Below, piece after piece: positions 6,735 to 14,115 of a stretch of DNA of 14,648 nt. The stretch is from NCBI GenBank assembly GCA_003520545.1, contig DOUP01000251.1, positions 4,415-19,062 on the forward strand. The letters run 5' to 3'. The stretch is from Maritimibacter sp. (lineage in GTDB: Bacteria; Pseudomonadota; Alphaproteobacteria; Rhodobacterales; Rhodobacteraceae). Numbering within the stretch: the first letter of the stretch is position 1; each line of letters starts with the position of its first letter. A program made the translations under genes and the position numbers. The notes below the pieces were generated by a model. The model was not told the DNA's origin and did not search any database. It worked only from the letters and a program-made list of their open reading frames with translations.

Positions 6735-9191
6735 ATGGCTTACAAGAGACAGATTGATCGCCTGCCCATTCCGCCGGCAGATGCGAAGGTTCACAACGTG
6801 ACATGCCACTACTGCATCGTCGGTTGTGGCTACAAGGCCTACACGTGGCCGCGCAACAAGCAGGGCACGCTGACCGACAACGCGTTCGGTATCGACCTTG
6901 GTGAACAGCAACCCGCAGACGGCACCTGGCTGGCCCCGTCGATGTACAACCTCGTCCAACAGGGCGGAAAAGACGTGCATCTCGCGGTCGTGCCGGACCA
7001 TGACTGCGTGGTGAACTCGGGTCTCGGTTCGATCCGCGGTGCGCGCATGGCCGAAAACCGCCCGTCGCGCGTGACGGGCACTCAACAGCAACGCCTGACC
7101 GATCCGCTGATGTGGCGCAACGGCGTGTGGCAGCCAACCTCATGGGACGACGCCCTTGATCTGGTGGCCCGTGTGACCGCGCGCGTGATCACCGAAGGAT
7201 CGGAAGATGAACTCGTCGTGTCGATGTTCGACCACGGTGGTTCTGCCGGCGGCTACGAGAATACCTGGGGCACCGGCAAGCTCTATTTTGAGAGCATGAA
7301 GGTCAAGAACTGCAGAATCCACAACCGGCCCGCCTATAACTCCGAGGTGCACTCGACCCGCGACATGGGTGTAGGCGAGCTGAACTACAGCTACTCGGAT
7401 TACGAGGTCACCGACACGATCTTCATGATCGGTGCAAACTCGCTGGAAACCCAGACCAACCTGTTCCTCAACCACATGGTGCCGGGGCTACGCAACGGTG
7501 CAAGGATGATCGTGGTCGACCCGCGCCGCACTGTAACGGTCAACGCCGCCGAAGAAGTTGCCGGGGTGGAAAACGTCCTGCATCTGGCAATCAACGAGGG
7601 CTCGGACATGGCGCTCTTCAACGCCATCCTGACCCATATCGTCGACAATGGCTGGACCGACGACGATTTCATCGCCAATTCCACTTTCCAGAACGGCGAA
7701 GCGGTCGCGATGGATTCGGCGCATCCCGCGGCGCTTGGCAGTCTCGACATGGCCATGCAGGCGTGCCGCACGTCGCTCGAGGAGGCCGCGGAGGTCTGCG
7801 GTGTCCCGACGGATGACATCGTCAAGGCCGCCGAGTGGATCGCCAAACCGCATGACGATGGTTCGCGTCGTAAATGCGTCACCTGCTATGAGAAAGGCAT
7901 TATCTGGGGCAACGACAACTATCGCACCATTGGCGCGCTGGTGAACGTTGCACTGGCCACCGGCAATGTTGGTCGCGAAGGCGGCGGCGTCTGCCGATTG
8001 GGCGGGCACCAGGAGGGTTACTATCGCCCGAGTGATGCTCATGTTGGCCGTCCTGCCGAATATGTGGACCAGTTCCTGATCCGCGGGCTTGGCGGAGTGC
8101 ACCACATCTGGGCCTGCGATCACCACAAAACGACGCTGAACGCGTCCGAGTTCAAGCGGGTCCACAAGAAGCGTGCCGACTTGGTCAAGGACGCGATGGA
8201 CGCGGCTGCTGGTGGCACGCGCGAACAGATCGTCGATGCGATCGTTTCGGCAATCAACGCGGGCGGTCTGTTCGTTGTAGACGTGGACATCATCCACAGC
8301 CAGATCGGCCAGAACGCGCATGTCATCCTGCCTGCCGTCGAATCGAACGAGATGAACCTAACCTCGATGAACGGCGAGCGGCGCCTGCGGTTGTCCGAGA
8401 AATACATGGACGGCCCAGGTACGGCCAAACCCGACTGCCTGATTGCAGCCGGAATGGCCCAGCACATGGAGCGTGTGCTGCGCGAGATGGGCAATGATGC
8501 CTACGCCGATCAGTTCAAGGGCTATGACTGGGAGACCGAGGAAGACGCCTTTATGGACGGCTTCAACAAAGGGAACCCGGAAGTGACCTACGAACGCCTG
8601 CGGGCCATGGGAAACAACGGGGTGCAGGAGCCTGTGATCGGTTTCGAAAACGGCCAGCTGATCGGTGTCGAACGCCTCTATACTGACGGCAAATTCGACC
8701 GGCATGGACGCGACGACAAGAGGGCACTGTTCTGTGCCGCCGGTTGGCGGGGTTGGCAGGCGCCGGGCAAAGCTCGCGAGAAGGCCAATCACAAGTTCTG
8801 GATCAACAACGTTCGCGCCAACATCTTCTGGCAGAACCAGTTCCTCGATCAGGATAGCGACTTCGTGCAGGATCGTTTCCCTTATCCGTTCATCGAGATG
8901 AACCCCGACGACATGGCCGAGTTGGGTGTGAACCCGGGGGATCTGATCGAGATCACCAACGACAACGGGGCGACCCAGGGCATGGTCTACCCGGTGACAA
9001 CGGCCAAGCGCGGCCATGTCGCGATGGTGTTCGGTTCACCGGCCGGTTCTCAGGGCAACGTGATCAACCCCGGTGTGAACGAGCTGGTCTTGCCGGACTA
9101 CAAGCACACCTGGGGCGACATCCGCAAACTTGCCGACGCGACGCCACAGGCCCGGGCGGTTTCCTTCAAGTCGAAGGAATACACGGCCTAA
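6735..9191 (+). CDS. aioA: AioA, arsenite oxidase molybdopterin catalytic subunit
   Basis: The 818-residue protein is the large subunit that oxidises arsenite to arsenate at a bis-molybdopterin guanine dinucleotide centre. It belongs to the DMSO reductase family. The N-terminal cluster motif CHYCIVGC (Cys24, Cys27, Cys31) with a serine near residue 99 (GLGSIRG) fits the [3Fe-4S] cluster of arsenite oxidase rather than a four-cysteine [4Fe-4S] enzyme. The four residues that form the As(III) pocket in the A. faecalis structure (His195, Glu203, Arg419, His423) correspond by spacing and context to His196 and Glu204 in IHNRPAYNSE, and to Arg421 and His425 in RLGGH. No signal peptide is present, as expected for co-export with AioB. 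A strong GGGGAGGAA ribosome site overlaps the aioB stop region. The length is typical for AioA (about 820-850). Confidence 0.97.
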   Translation: MAYKRQIDRLPIPPADAKVHNVTCHYCIVGCGYKAYTWPRNKQGTLTDNAFGIDLGEQQPADGTWLAPSMYNLVQQGGKDVHLAVVPDHDCVVNSGLGSIRGARMAENRPSRVTGTQQQRLTDPLMWRNGVWQPTSWDDALDLVARVTARVITEGSEDELVVSMFDHGGSAGGYENTWGTGKLYFESMKVKNCRIHNRPAYNSEVHSTRDMGVGELNYSYSDYEVTDTIFMIGANSLETQTNLFLNHMVPGLRNGARMIVVDPRRTVTVNAAEEVAGVENVLHLAINEGSDMALFNAILTHIVDNGWTDDDFIANSTFQNGEAVAMDSAHPAALGSLDMAMQACRTSLEEAAEVCGVPTDDIVKAAEWIAKPHDDGSRRKCVTCYEKGIIWGNDNYRTIGALVNVALATGNVGREGGGVCRLGGHQEGYYRPSDAHVGRPAEYVDQFLIRGLGGVHHIWACDHHKTTLNASEFKRVHKKRADLVKDAMDAAAGGTREQIVDAIVSAINAGGLFVVDVDIIHSQIGQNAHVILPAVESNEMNLTSMNGERRLRLSEKYMDGPGTAKPDCLIAAGMAQHMERVLREMGNDAYADQFKGYDWETEEDAFMDGFNKGNPEVTYERLRAMGNNGVQEPVIGFENGQLIGVERLYTDGKFDRHGRDDKRALFCAAGWRGWQAPGKAREKANHKFWINNVRANIFWQNQFLDQDSDFVQDRFPYPFIEMNPDDMAELGVNPGDLIEITNDNGATQGMVYPVTTAKRGHVAMVFGSPAGSQGNVINPGVNELVLPDYKHTWGDIRKLADATPQARAVSFKSKEYTA

Positions 9192-9210
9192 AGCGGCTAA
9201 CGCAAATGAA

Positions 9211-9250
9211 GCGGGCAGCCCCCAGGACTGCCCGCATCAGCGTCTGATGC
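9211..9250 (+). repeat. Two tandem hairpins between aioA and moeA
   Basis: The first is an 8-bp stem GCGGGCAG (9211-9218) / CTGCCCGC (9228-9235) with a 9-base loop. The second is a 7-bp stem GCATCAG (9234-9240) / CTGATGC (9244-9250) with a CGT loop, sharing two bases with the first, so the two are mutually exclusive at the junction. There is no T-run, so this is probably an mRNA stabiliser or a partial attenuator that lowers moeA relative to aioBA rather than a full stop. Confidence 0.55.
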
Positions 9251-9277
9251 AAAGGCGCGGATTTCGGGGAGGGACGA

Positions 9278-10558
9278 ATGACATTGGACAGGGTGAACCA
9301 GGCGCGTGATGCCTGTGGGTGTGACGACCAGACCGGTGCGCGCAAACTGATCCCGGTAGAAGCGGCAATAAAGCGTGGGCTGAGTGTGGCTCGCGCCGTC
9401 GAAGAAACTGAAACCGTTCGCCTGAACGAAGCGATCGGGCGTGTTCTCGCGCAGGATCTCGCCGCGCCGTTTGCCCTTCCGCCGTTCGACAATTCGGCGA
9501 TGGACGGCTATGCGTTGCGCAGCGCCGATTTCACTGGCCCGGGGCCAAGGGTGTTCGAGGTCACTGGGCGCGTGGCTGCGGGTGACGACGCGGCCCGGGC
9601 CGGGACGGTCAGGGCCGGTCAGGCGTTTCGGATATTTACTGGCGCCGGAATCCCACCTGGTGCCGATGCGGTGATCATGCAGGAACATGTCCGGCGGATT
9701 GGCGACAGGATCGAAATCGAGGGGCCAATTCCCTCTGGCAACTGTATTCGTGTCCGTGGTGAAGATGCGGTGCAAGGCGCGGTTCTCCTGACCGGGGGCA
9801 AGCTTATCGGACCGCGGGAAATCGGCGCGATCGCTTCGGTCGGTTTGGCAGAGGTCCATGTGCGCCGTAAACTGCGCATCGCACTGTTCTGTACAGGCAG
9901 CGAGTTACGCCAACCGGGCGAAACACTTGCGCCCGGACAGATCTACAATTCCAACAGGTTCATTCTTCTGGCCGCCCTGCGCGCGCCCTGGATCGAGCTT
10001 AAGGATTACGGCGCGATCGAGGATGATCCGTCACGGCTGAAGCATGCCGTGACCGACGCGGCAAAGGACGCTGACCTTATCGTGACCACCGGCGGCGTGT
10101 CGGTGGGCGAAGAAGACCACATGGTCAACCAACTGCGCGAGGCGGGCGGCGAAATCGAGGTTATGAAGATCGCCATGAAGCCGGGCAAGCCGCTTTCGGT
10201 GGGCACTTTAGGGAGCGCTGTTTTTGTCGGGCTGCCCGGCAATCCCGTCGCTGCTTTCACGACCTGGAAGATCATTGGAAGCCAGATTGCAGCGAAACTG
10301 TCCGGTCAGGAGGAGATAGACCCTCGACAGTCGATGGTCGAAGCCGCAGCATCTTCAAGCCGTCGCCCCGGCCGCCAGGAATACCGACCTGCTCGGATCA
10401 TCGGCATTTCGCCGGACGGACGACCGCAGGTTGAGATGCTCGATCATTCCTACTCCGCCAAGATCTCGCTAATCTGCAAATCCGACGGGCTGGCAGTCAT
10501 TCCAGCGAACAAGGACCGGATCGAGGCGGGCGAAGCGCTCGAGTTCGTCTATCTGTAA
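9278..10558 (+). CDS. moeA: MoeA, molybdopterin molybdenumtransferase
   Basis: This 426-residue cytosolic enzyme inserts molybdate into adenylylated molybdopterin, completing the cofactor needed by AioA. Recognisable family segments in order are PPFDNSAMDGYAL near residue 70, FTGAGIPPGADAV near 125, TTGGVSVGEEDHM near 270 (the MoCF/MogA-like domain) and GLPGNPVAAF near 320, followed by the C-terminal beta domain. The length is usual. GGGGAGGG precedes the ATG at 9278. It follows aioA after 86 bases. A dedicated moeA copy downstream of aioBA is a known arrangement in alphaproteobacterial arsenite oxidisers and helps meet cofactor demand; in those loci a cytochrome c gene normally lies between, and here it does not. 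Confidence 0.95.
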   Translation: MTLDRVNQARDACGCDDQTGARKLIPVEAAIKRGLSVARAVEETETVRLNEAIGRVLAQDLAAPFALPPFDNSAMDGYALRSADFTGPGPRVFEVTGRVAAGDDAARAGTVRAGQAFRIFTGAGIPPGADAVIMQEHVRRIGDRIEIEGPIPSGNCIRVRGEDAVQGAVLLTGGKLIGPREIGAIASVGLAEVHVRRKLRIALFCTGSELRQPGETLAPGQIYNSNRFILLAALRAPWIELKDYGAIEDDPSRLKHAVTDAAKDADLIVTTGGVSVGEEDHMVNQLREAGGEIEVMKIAMKPGKPLSVGTLGSAVFVGLPGNPVAAFTTWKIIGSQIAAKLSGQEEIDPRQSMVEAAASSSRRPGRQEYRPARIIGISPDGRPQVEMLDHSYSAKISLICKSDGLAVIPANKDRIEAGEALEFVYL

Positions 10559-10715
10559 CAAGACAGGCATCACGTGCGAAAGCGAAGGATGGGAGAAGAG
10601 CCTTGCATCAGGGTTCTCTCGACCTTGATCTGGTTTCTGCCCTGCACGACCGGTGCTGATGAGCTTGCTCTAAACCTGCCTGTCTCGGATTTTGGGGCCA
10701 AATGGTATCCTGGCT
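10559..10715. other. Convergent intergenic region between moeA and the MBL gene
   Basis: This is the meeting point of two converging operons. No clear hairpin with a T-run is visible for either strand. A 9-bp inverted pair AGACAGGCA (10561-10569) / TGCCTGTCT (10677-10685) is separated by over 100 bases and is probably chance. No gene is supported here. Confidence 0.4.
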
Positions 10716-11627
10716 TTACTCCCATTCCATCTCTTCATAGGTCGCCTGAGCATTGCGACCGGCCAGACTGTCGAACTGTTCCAGATAGGACCACGCGGAC
10801 TGGTCGATCTTGGGCGCATCAATAATGTCGCCACCCGCCTCGATCAGCGCGCCAATCTGCGTGCGCAGGTTCACGAGGTAGTCGTAAGTGTCGCGCCGTG
10901 CAGTGGCTAGGTCGGTTGGGCGGCCATGGCCAGGAACGATATGTAATGGCTCGAACGCCGCCATAGCTTCGAACACCGAAATCCAGCTGTCTGTATCGCG
11001 AGCCGGCCCGTTGCCAAGAAGACGATCAGTGTAAACGATGTCGCCGGTGAACATCACGTCGCGTTCGTCCAGCCAGACAAAGCTGTCACCGGGAGTATGG
11101 GCCGGGCCTCGATGTTTGATTTCGAAGCTCAACCCACCAAATTCGAGCGTGTAATCACTGTCGAATGTGACATCCGCATAAGCAGGCTCGGTCCCGTCCA
11201 ATCCGTCGCCAAGGAACTGCGCCAACGCGCTCATGTGTTGGGAAGCCCGGTCATGATGGTCCTCGACCGCCGCCTCCGATGCGATAACTGTCGCACCCTG
11301 TTCCTGCCAGTAGCCATTGCCCAGCCAGCGGTGATCCTGCCCACCCGTGTCGATGACATAGACCACCGGCCGATCGGTGATGGTGCGGATGGCCGCGTGT
11401 AGCATCTCGGCCCCCTGCCAGGACCCGCCGGGGTCCATCAGGACCGCCCCCTCGGGCGTCACGACCAGTCCGAAGGTCGCGTTGTTGGCAAGGTTCTCGG
11501 CGCTGCGTTGTTCCGTCTCTCCGACAATGGCCCAGGCCCCATCGGTCACAGGTTCCACTGCGAGAACCTCGGCGTTGGCGAAGGTCGGAATAGCCAGGAC
11601 GGCGCTTGTCAAAATTGCTCTGATCAT
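10716..11627 (-). CDS. Exported metallo-beta-lactamase-fold protein with altered metal motif
   Basis: The 303-residue protein has a Sec-type signal peptide (MIRAILTSAVLAIPTFANA, cut near residue 19) and so acts outside the cytoplasm. The MBL fold is supported by DPGG (65-68), HTPGD (177-181), FTGD (193-196) and PGHG (232-235). The hallmark HxHxDH motif reads TGGQDH (94-99), so the first two histidines are Thr94 and Gly96, while Asp98, His99, His177, Asp196 and His234 remain. A one-metal site or a changed activity is therefore likely. The ATG at 11627 was chosen over the TTG at 11639 because it makes an ATGA overlap with the upstream thioredoxin-like gene. It is the last gene of the arsR operon. 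A glyoxalase-II-like or persulfide-related role is possible, but the substrate cannot be read from the sequence. Confidence 0.82.
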   Translation of the reverse strand: MIRAILTSAVLAIPTFANAEVLAVEPVTDGAWAIVGETEQRSAENLANNATFGLVVTPEGAVLMDPGGSWQGAEMLHAAIRTITDRPVVYVIDTGGQDHRWLGNGYWQEQGATVIASEAAVEDHHDRASQHMSALAQFLGDGLDGTEPAYADVTFDSDYTLEFGGLSFEIKHRGPAHTPGDSFVWLDERDVMFTGDIVYTDRLLGNGPARDTDSWISVFEAMAAFEPLHIVPGHGRPTDLATARRDTYDYLVNLRTQIGALIEAGGDIIDAPKIDQSAWSYLEQFDSLAGRNAQATYEEMEWE

Positions 11628-11860
11628 GCGCTGAGCCAATCTTTGAGTTTTGCCGCATCGGGCAATCCGCCGGCGTGGACGAGCTTGCCATCGACCGAGA
11701 TTCCAGGTGTCGACATGATGCCAGCCATAGCGATTTCGCGAGGATCACTGATCTTTTCGACAGATATCTCGATACCTAACGTGGCGGCAGTATCCTTGAC
11801 CATGGACTCGGTGGTTTCGCAGCGCTTGCAGCCGGGGCCATATACTTTGACTGTTTTCAT
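11624..11860 (-). CDS. Small thioredoxin-like disulfide protein (CxxC)
   Basis: This 78-residue cytosolic protein has a thioredoxin-like fold of the 'redox-active disulfide protein 2' type. It shows the active-site motif GPGCKRC (residues 9-15, Cys12 and Cys15) and a cis-proline segment MSTPGISVDGKLVH. An AAAGGAAAAAAG stretch precedes the ATG. It lies 18 bases after the permease stop and overlaps the MBL gene by ATGA. Genes of this family commonly follow COG0701 permease genes. The likely job is to reduce, or to receive a thiol-bound ligand from, the neighbouring permease or its cargo; this is inferred from gene association. Confidence 0.88.
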   Translation of the reverse strand: MKTVKVYGPGCKRCETTESMVKDTAATLGIEISVEKISDPREIAMAGIMSTPGISVDGKLVHAGGLPDAAKLKDWLSA

Positions 11861-11878
11861 TCTTTTTTCCTTTCGGGA

Positions 11879-12943
11879 TCAGAAAATCAGGTTGAACAGG
11901 AAGCCGACAGCAAGGATGCCGCTGCCGACCACGCCGACGAAGACCGCGATCAAACGCATGGTCAGAACCTGCTTGAGGATGATCATCTCGGGCAGGCTGA
12001 GGGCGATCACGCTCATCATGAAGGCCAATACGGTGCCGAGGGCCGCACCCTTGCCAAGAAGAGCCTCGACGATCGGGATGACGCCCGCGGCATTGGTGTA
12101 CATCGGGATGCCCATGACAACCGCGGCCGGCACCGACCACCAGGCATCCGCGCCCATGATCCGTGCCATCATGTCTTCGGGCACGTAACCATGGATCAAC
12201 GCACCCATGCCGATGCCGAGTATGATCCACATCCAGACCTTTGCGAGAATCTCGCGCACCGCTTCGATGCCAAGCCGGTAGCGGTCGACCATGGTCAGTC
12301 GCTCTTCATCAATGGCGGCCGGGGTGTCTGCACCGGAATGAATATCGCGCACCCAATCCTGCAACCAGCCCTCAAGCCGCATCTTGCCAATTACAAAGCC
12401 CGCAACGATGGCAATGCCTAGACCGAAGCCCAGGTACGTCACGGCGACCTGCCAGCCAACCAAACCGAACAGCAGCACCAAAGCCACTTCGTTCACCATC
12501 GGGGCGGCGATCAGGAACGAGAATGTCACGCCCAGCGGAACCCCTGCCGAAACGAAACCGATGAATAGAGGCACGGCCGAGCAGGAGCAGAACGGCGTGA
12601 GAATGCCCAATCCGGCCGACAGGACATTGCCTACACCCTCGCGTTTGCCTGAGAGGAGCGCACGCGTCTTCTCCGGGGAAAACCAGCTACGCACAACACC
12701 CATCGCGAAAACAATGAGGGTCAAGAGCATCATCACCTTAGGCACATCGTAAAAGAAAAAGGCAATCGCCTCGCCGGTGTGGCTGTGACGGTCGATTGGG
12801 AAGAGCGCAGTGATCCATTCGGAAAACGGGATCAGCTGATGATAGACAAGCCACCAGACAGCCAGAAAGGCGACGACGCCCAAGTGCCATATCCAGTCAG
12901 TGCGCCGTTGCAGTGGTGCGTCGATCTCCGTGCGCGCGGTCAT
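11879..12943 (-). CDS. arsP: ArsP/COG0701-type membrane permease
   Basis: The 354-residue multi-pass inner-membrane protein belongs to the DUF318/COG0701 permease family, which includes ArsP (efflux of trivalent organoarsenicals) and YraQ. Two internal repeats are recognisable: TPFCSCSAVPLFIGF with a following AGVPLG, and MGIPMYTNAAGVIPI with a following GKGAALG. About eight to ten hydrophobic segments surround a cytoplasmic loop containing DTPAAIDEERL. The CSCS cysteines are candidates for binding a soft metalloid or thiolate. The start is the ATG at 12943, which overlaps the arsR stop by ATGA. The open frame continues upstream to 13168, but that part is only the shadow of arsR. Arsenical export is suggested by arsR and the adjacent aio locus; other thiophilic cargo cannot be excluded. 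Confidence 0.85.
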   Translation of the reverse strand: MTARTEIDAPLQRRTDWIWHLGVVAFLAVWWLVYHQLIPFSEWITALFPIDRHSHTGEAIAFFFYDVPKVMMLLTLIVFAMGVVRSWFSPEKTRALLSGKREGVGNVLSAGLGILTPFCSCSAVPLFIGFVSAGVPLGVTFSFLIAAPMVNEVALVLLFGLVGWQVAVTYLGFGLGIAIVAGFVIGKMRLEGWLQDWVRDIHSGADTPAAIDEERLTMVDRYRLGIEAVREILAKVWMWIILGIGMGALIHGYVPEDMMARIMGADAWWSVPAAVVMGIPMYTNAAGVIPIVEALLGKGAALGTVLAFMMSVIALSLPEMIILKQVLTMRLIAVFVGVVGSGILAVGFLFNLIF

Positions 12944-13227
12944 GCGACTTCTTGCTCCGAGCTGCGATCCGCGGCCAGAACCGCTTCTACGATGGTTTCC
13001 AATTCCGGCAAGAGATCGGGATTGCGTCGATACCGCACCCACTGGGCGTCTCGCCGGTCCAACACGATCCCCGCTGTCTTGAGCGTTTGCATGTGACGGG
13101 ACATACGGCTTTGGCTGGCCCCGGTACGTGCCATTAACTCGCAAACGCAGTGTTCGCCTCCATCCCACAGGATATGCACGGCGTGCAGACGCAGCGGATC
13201 GGACAACGCGACAAGAAATTCCTGCAT
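12940..13227 (-). CDS. arsR: ArsR-family transcriptional repressor
   Basis: This 95-residue winged-helix regulator is the first gene of the arsR-permease-thioredoxin-MBL operon and probably represses it. The family is clear from LSDPLRLHAVHIL (8-20), the recognition helix SQSRMSRHMQTLKTAG and the wing VLDRRDAQWVRYR. The metalloid site is HCVCELM (Cys27, Cys29). In plasmid R773 ArsR the motif is CVCDLC; here the third cysteine is Met32, and only two of the three are known to be essential for induction. The start at 13227 is preceded by GAGGGTGAA. An ATG at 13242 is possible but lacks a ribosome site. Cysteines fitting a BigR-type sulfide sensor (one early, one late) are not present, which favours arsenite as inducer. 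Sure of family, moderately sure of ligand. Confidence 0.88.
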   Translation of the reverse strand: MQEFLVALSDPLRLHAVHILWDGGEHCVCELMARTGASQSRMSRHMQTLKTAGIVLDRRDAQWVRYRRNPDLLPELETIVEAVLAADRSSEQEVA

Positions 13228-13237
13228 TTCACCCTCA

Positions 13238-13278
13238 TGCATATTCGGCGTTCTGCATATGCATCTGCCTGCATATAC
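13238..13278. promoter_or_regulatory. Three TGCATAT repeats at 16-bp spacing, candidate ArsR operator
   Basis: TGCATATNC occurs at 13238-13246, 13254-13262 and 13270-13278, each exactly 16 bases apart. The middle copy forms the palindrome TGCATATGCA (13254-13263). The array sits directly in front of arsR, where autoregulatory ArsR-family operators normally lie. No clear -10/-35 pair could be assigned, so it may overlap the core promoter. Confidence 0.55.
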
Positions 13279-13306
13279 AGACAACTGGCTATTTTGACGC
13301 AGGGTA

Positions 13307-13320
13307 TCTGGTCAACCAGA
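13307..13320. promoter_or_regulatory. Short inverted repeat upstream of arsR, with -35-like TTGACC
   Basis: TCTGGT (13307-13312) and ACCAGA (13315-13320) form a dyad with a 2-base centre. On the minus strand the centre contains TTGACC (13315-13310), a possible -35 for arsR, but no convincing -10 lies 16-18 bases downstream. The rest of 13279-13428 shows no gene. Confidence 0.3.
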
Positions 13321-13428
13321 CACGGGACGGCACGTCGTCGCAATAAGGGGCGTCCGGGACGCTGCACGAGAGCTCATCGTTTTCCCGTTTTGCGACTGTT
13401 TCCGCGGACGCGCTGCATCTAGGATAAC

Positions 13429-13466
13429 AAAAAAAACGGCCCAAGAACCGAGTTCTATGGGCCGTT
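13429..13466 (-). terminator. Rho-independent terminator of tRNA-fMet
   Basis: On the minus strand AACGGCCCA (13466-13458) pairs perfectly with TGGGCCGTT (13443-13435). The stem is extended inside by AGAAC/GTTCT with one bulged T and a TCG loop, and it is followed by a run of eight T (13436-13429). It lies 9 bases after the tRNA 3' end. Confidence 0.92.
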
Positions 13467-13475
13467 CTCAAACAA

Positions 13476-13552
<77 letters not shown>

Positions 13553-13566
13553 CCAATCGTTCGGCT

Positions 13567-13595
13567 GATGTATTTCAAAGGTCTTGGGACTGCAA
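13567..13595 (-). promoter_or_regulatory. Candidate promoter of tRNA-fMet
   Basis: On the minus strand TTGCAG (-35, 13595-13590), a 17-base spacer and TACATC (-10, 13572-13567) place the start near 13560, about 8 bases before the tRNA 5' end. Spacing and position fit a stable-RNA promoter. Confidence 0.5.
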
Positions 13596-13629
13596 GGGGG
13601 GGTCTGCGAAAAAACCGGAAAAGTTCTGT

Positions 13630-13965
13630 TCACGATGTGACTGTGAAGGAGCGCAGCGGCCTGCCCTTTTCCGCGCGTGCCTGCATCTCCGCATTTGCCG
13701 CCTCGAAAGCCTCCGGGGCGACCTTTTCGGTCAGGTTGAAGCACGTAAGGACGGTGCCCTCGCCGAGCCCGAGTTCCGCCCTCGATGCGCGCCGACCTGA
13801 TTGGACATCTGCGGCATTGTTGACCTGGCACCTGTCGGGCAGGCGAATGACAGCTTCGGAAAACTCCGCGTCCGATCCATCCGGCACGATCACGTCGTTG
13901 ACGATGATGTAGCCGTGAAGTCCGCCGCCCGTCGTGCCCGGAAACACGAGGATCGGGCGGGACGC
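13630..13965 (-). pseudogene. Remnant of a SPINDLY-type O-GlcNAc transferase (Glyco_transf_41)
   Basis: The frame from about 13965 down to the stop at 13630 carries segments typical of the catalytic part of bacterial SPINDLY/OGT-like glycosyltransferases, in the right order and spacing. These are VFPGTTGG followed by YIIVNDVIVP, then SEAVIRLPDRCQVN, SRAELGLGEG and TCFNLTEKVAPEAFEA. In intact relatives these read GFPGTTG, DYIIxD, SExxIRLPxxYQxND, SRAxxGLPEG and CFNxxYKITPExFD. Both ends are lost: upstream there is no TPR or first catalytic half, and after EAFEA the sequence diverges and stops, without the sugar-nucleotide-binding C-terminal half. It is most likely a decayed fragment. The recognition is from remembered family motifs. 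Confidence 0.65.
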
Positions 13966-14115
13966 GCTGCCGCGATTTGCTTTTGTCGGTCTGCCTTCGA
14001 AAATGTCTTGATGCCCGCCACTTGTCGTCACAGCAGGCAAACAACGGAGTTTTATGAAGCGGTGCTCCGGGGGCGGTAAATCTATGCTACGCTTACGCTG
14101 CGACAGGAGATTCCC
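13966..14115. other. Spacer upstream of the BNR-repeat gene
   Basis: No gene is supported here. Open frames on the minus strand that run through this stretch and over the next gene are shadows. A -10-like TATGCT lies at 14083-14088 in front of the plus-strand gene, without a good -35. Confidence 0.35.

Noticed and set aside
10561..10685. 9-bp inverted pair AGACAGGCA / TGCCTGTCT
   Set aside because: The arms are more than 100 bases apart in a convergent spacer, with no transposase or duplicated target; probably chance.
10574..10825. Small plus-strand frame after moeA
   Set aside because: Its second half lies antisense to the MBL gene, and there is no ribosome site or recognisable domain.
12944..13168. 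N-terminal extension of the permease over arsR
   Set aside because: It reads through arsR in another frame; the ATG at 12943 with ATGA overlap is the natural start.
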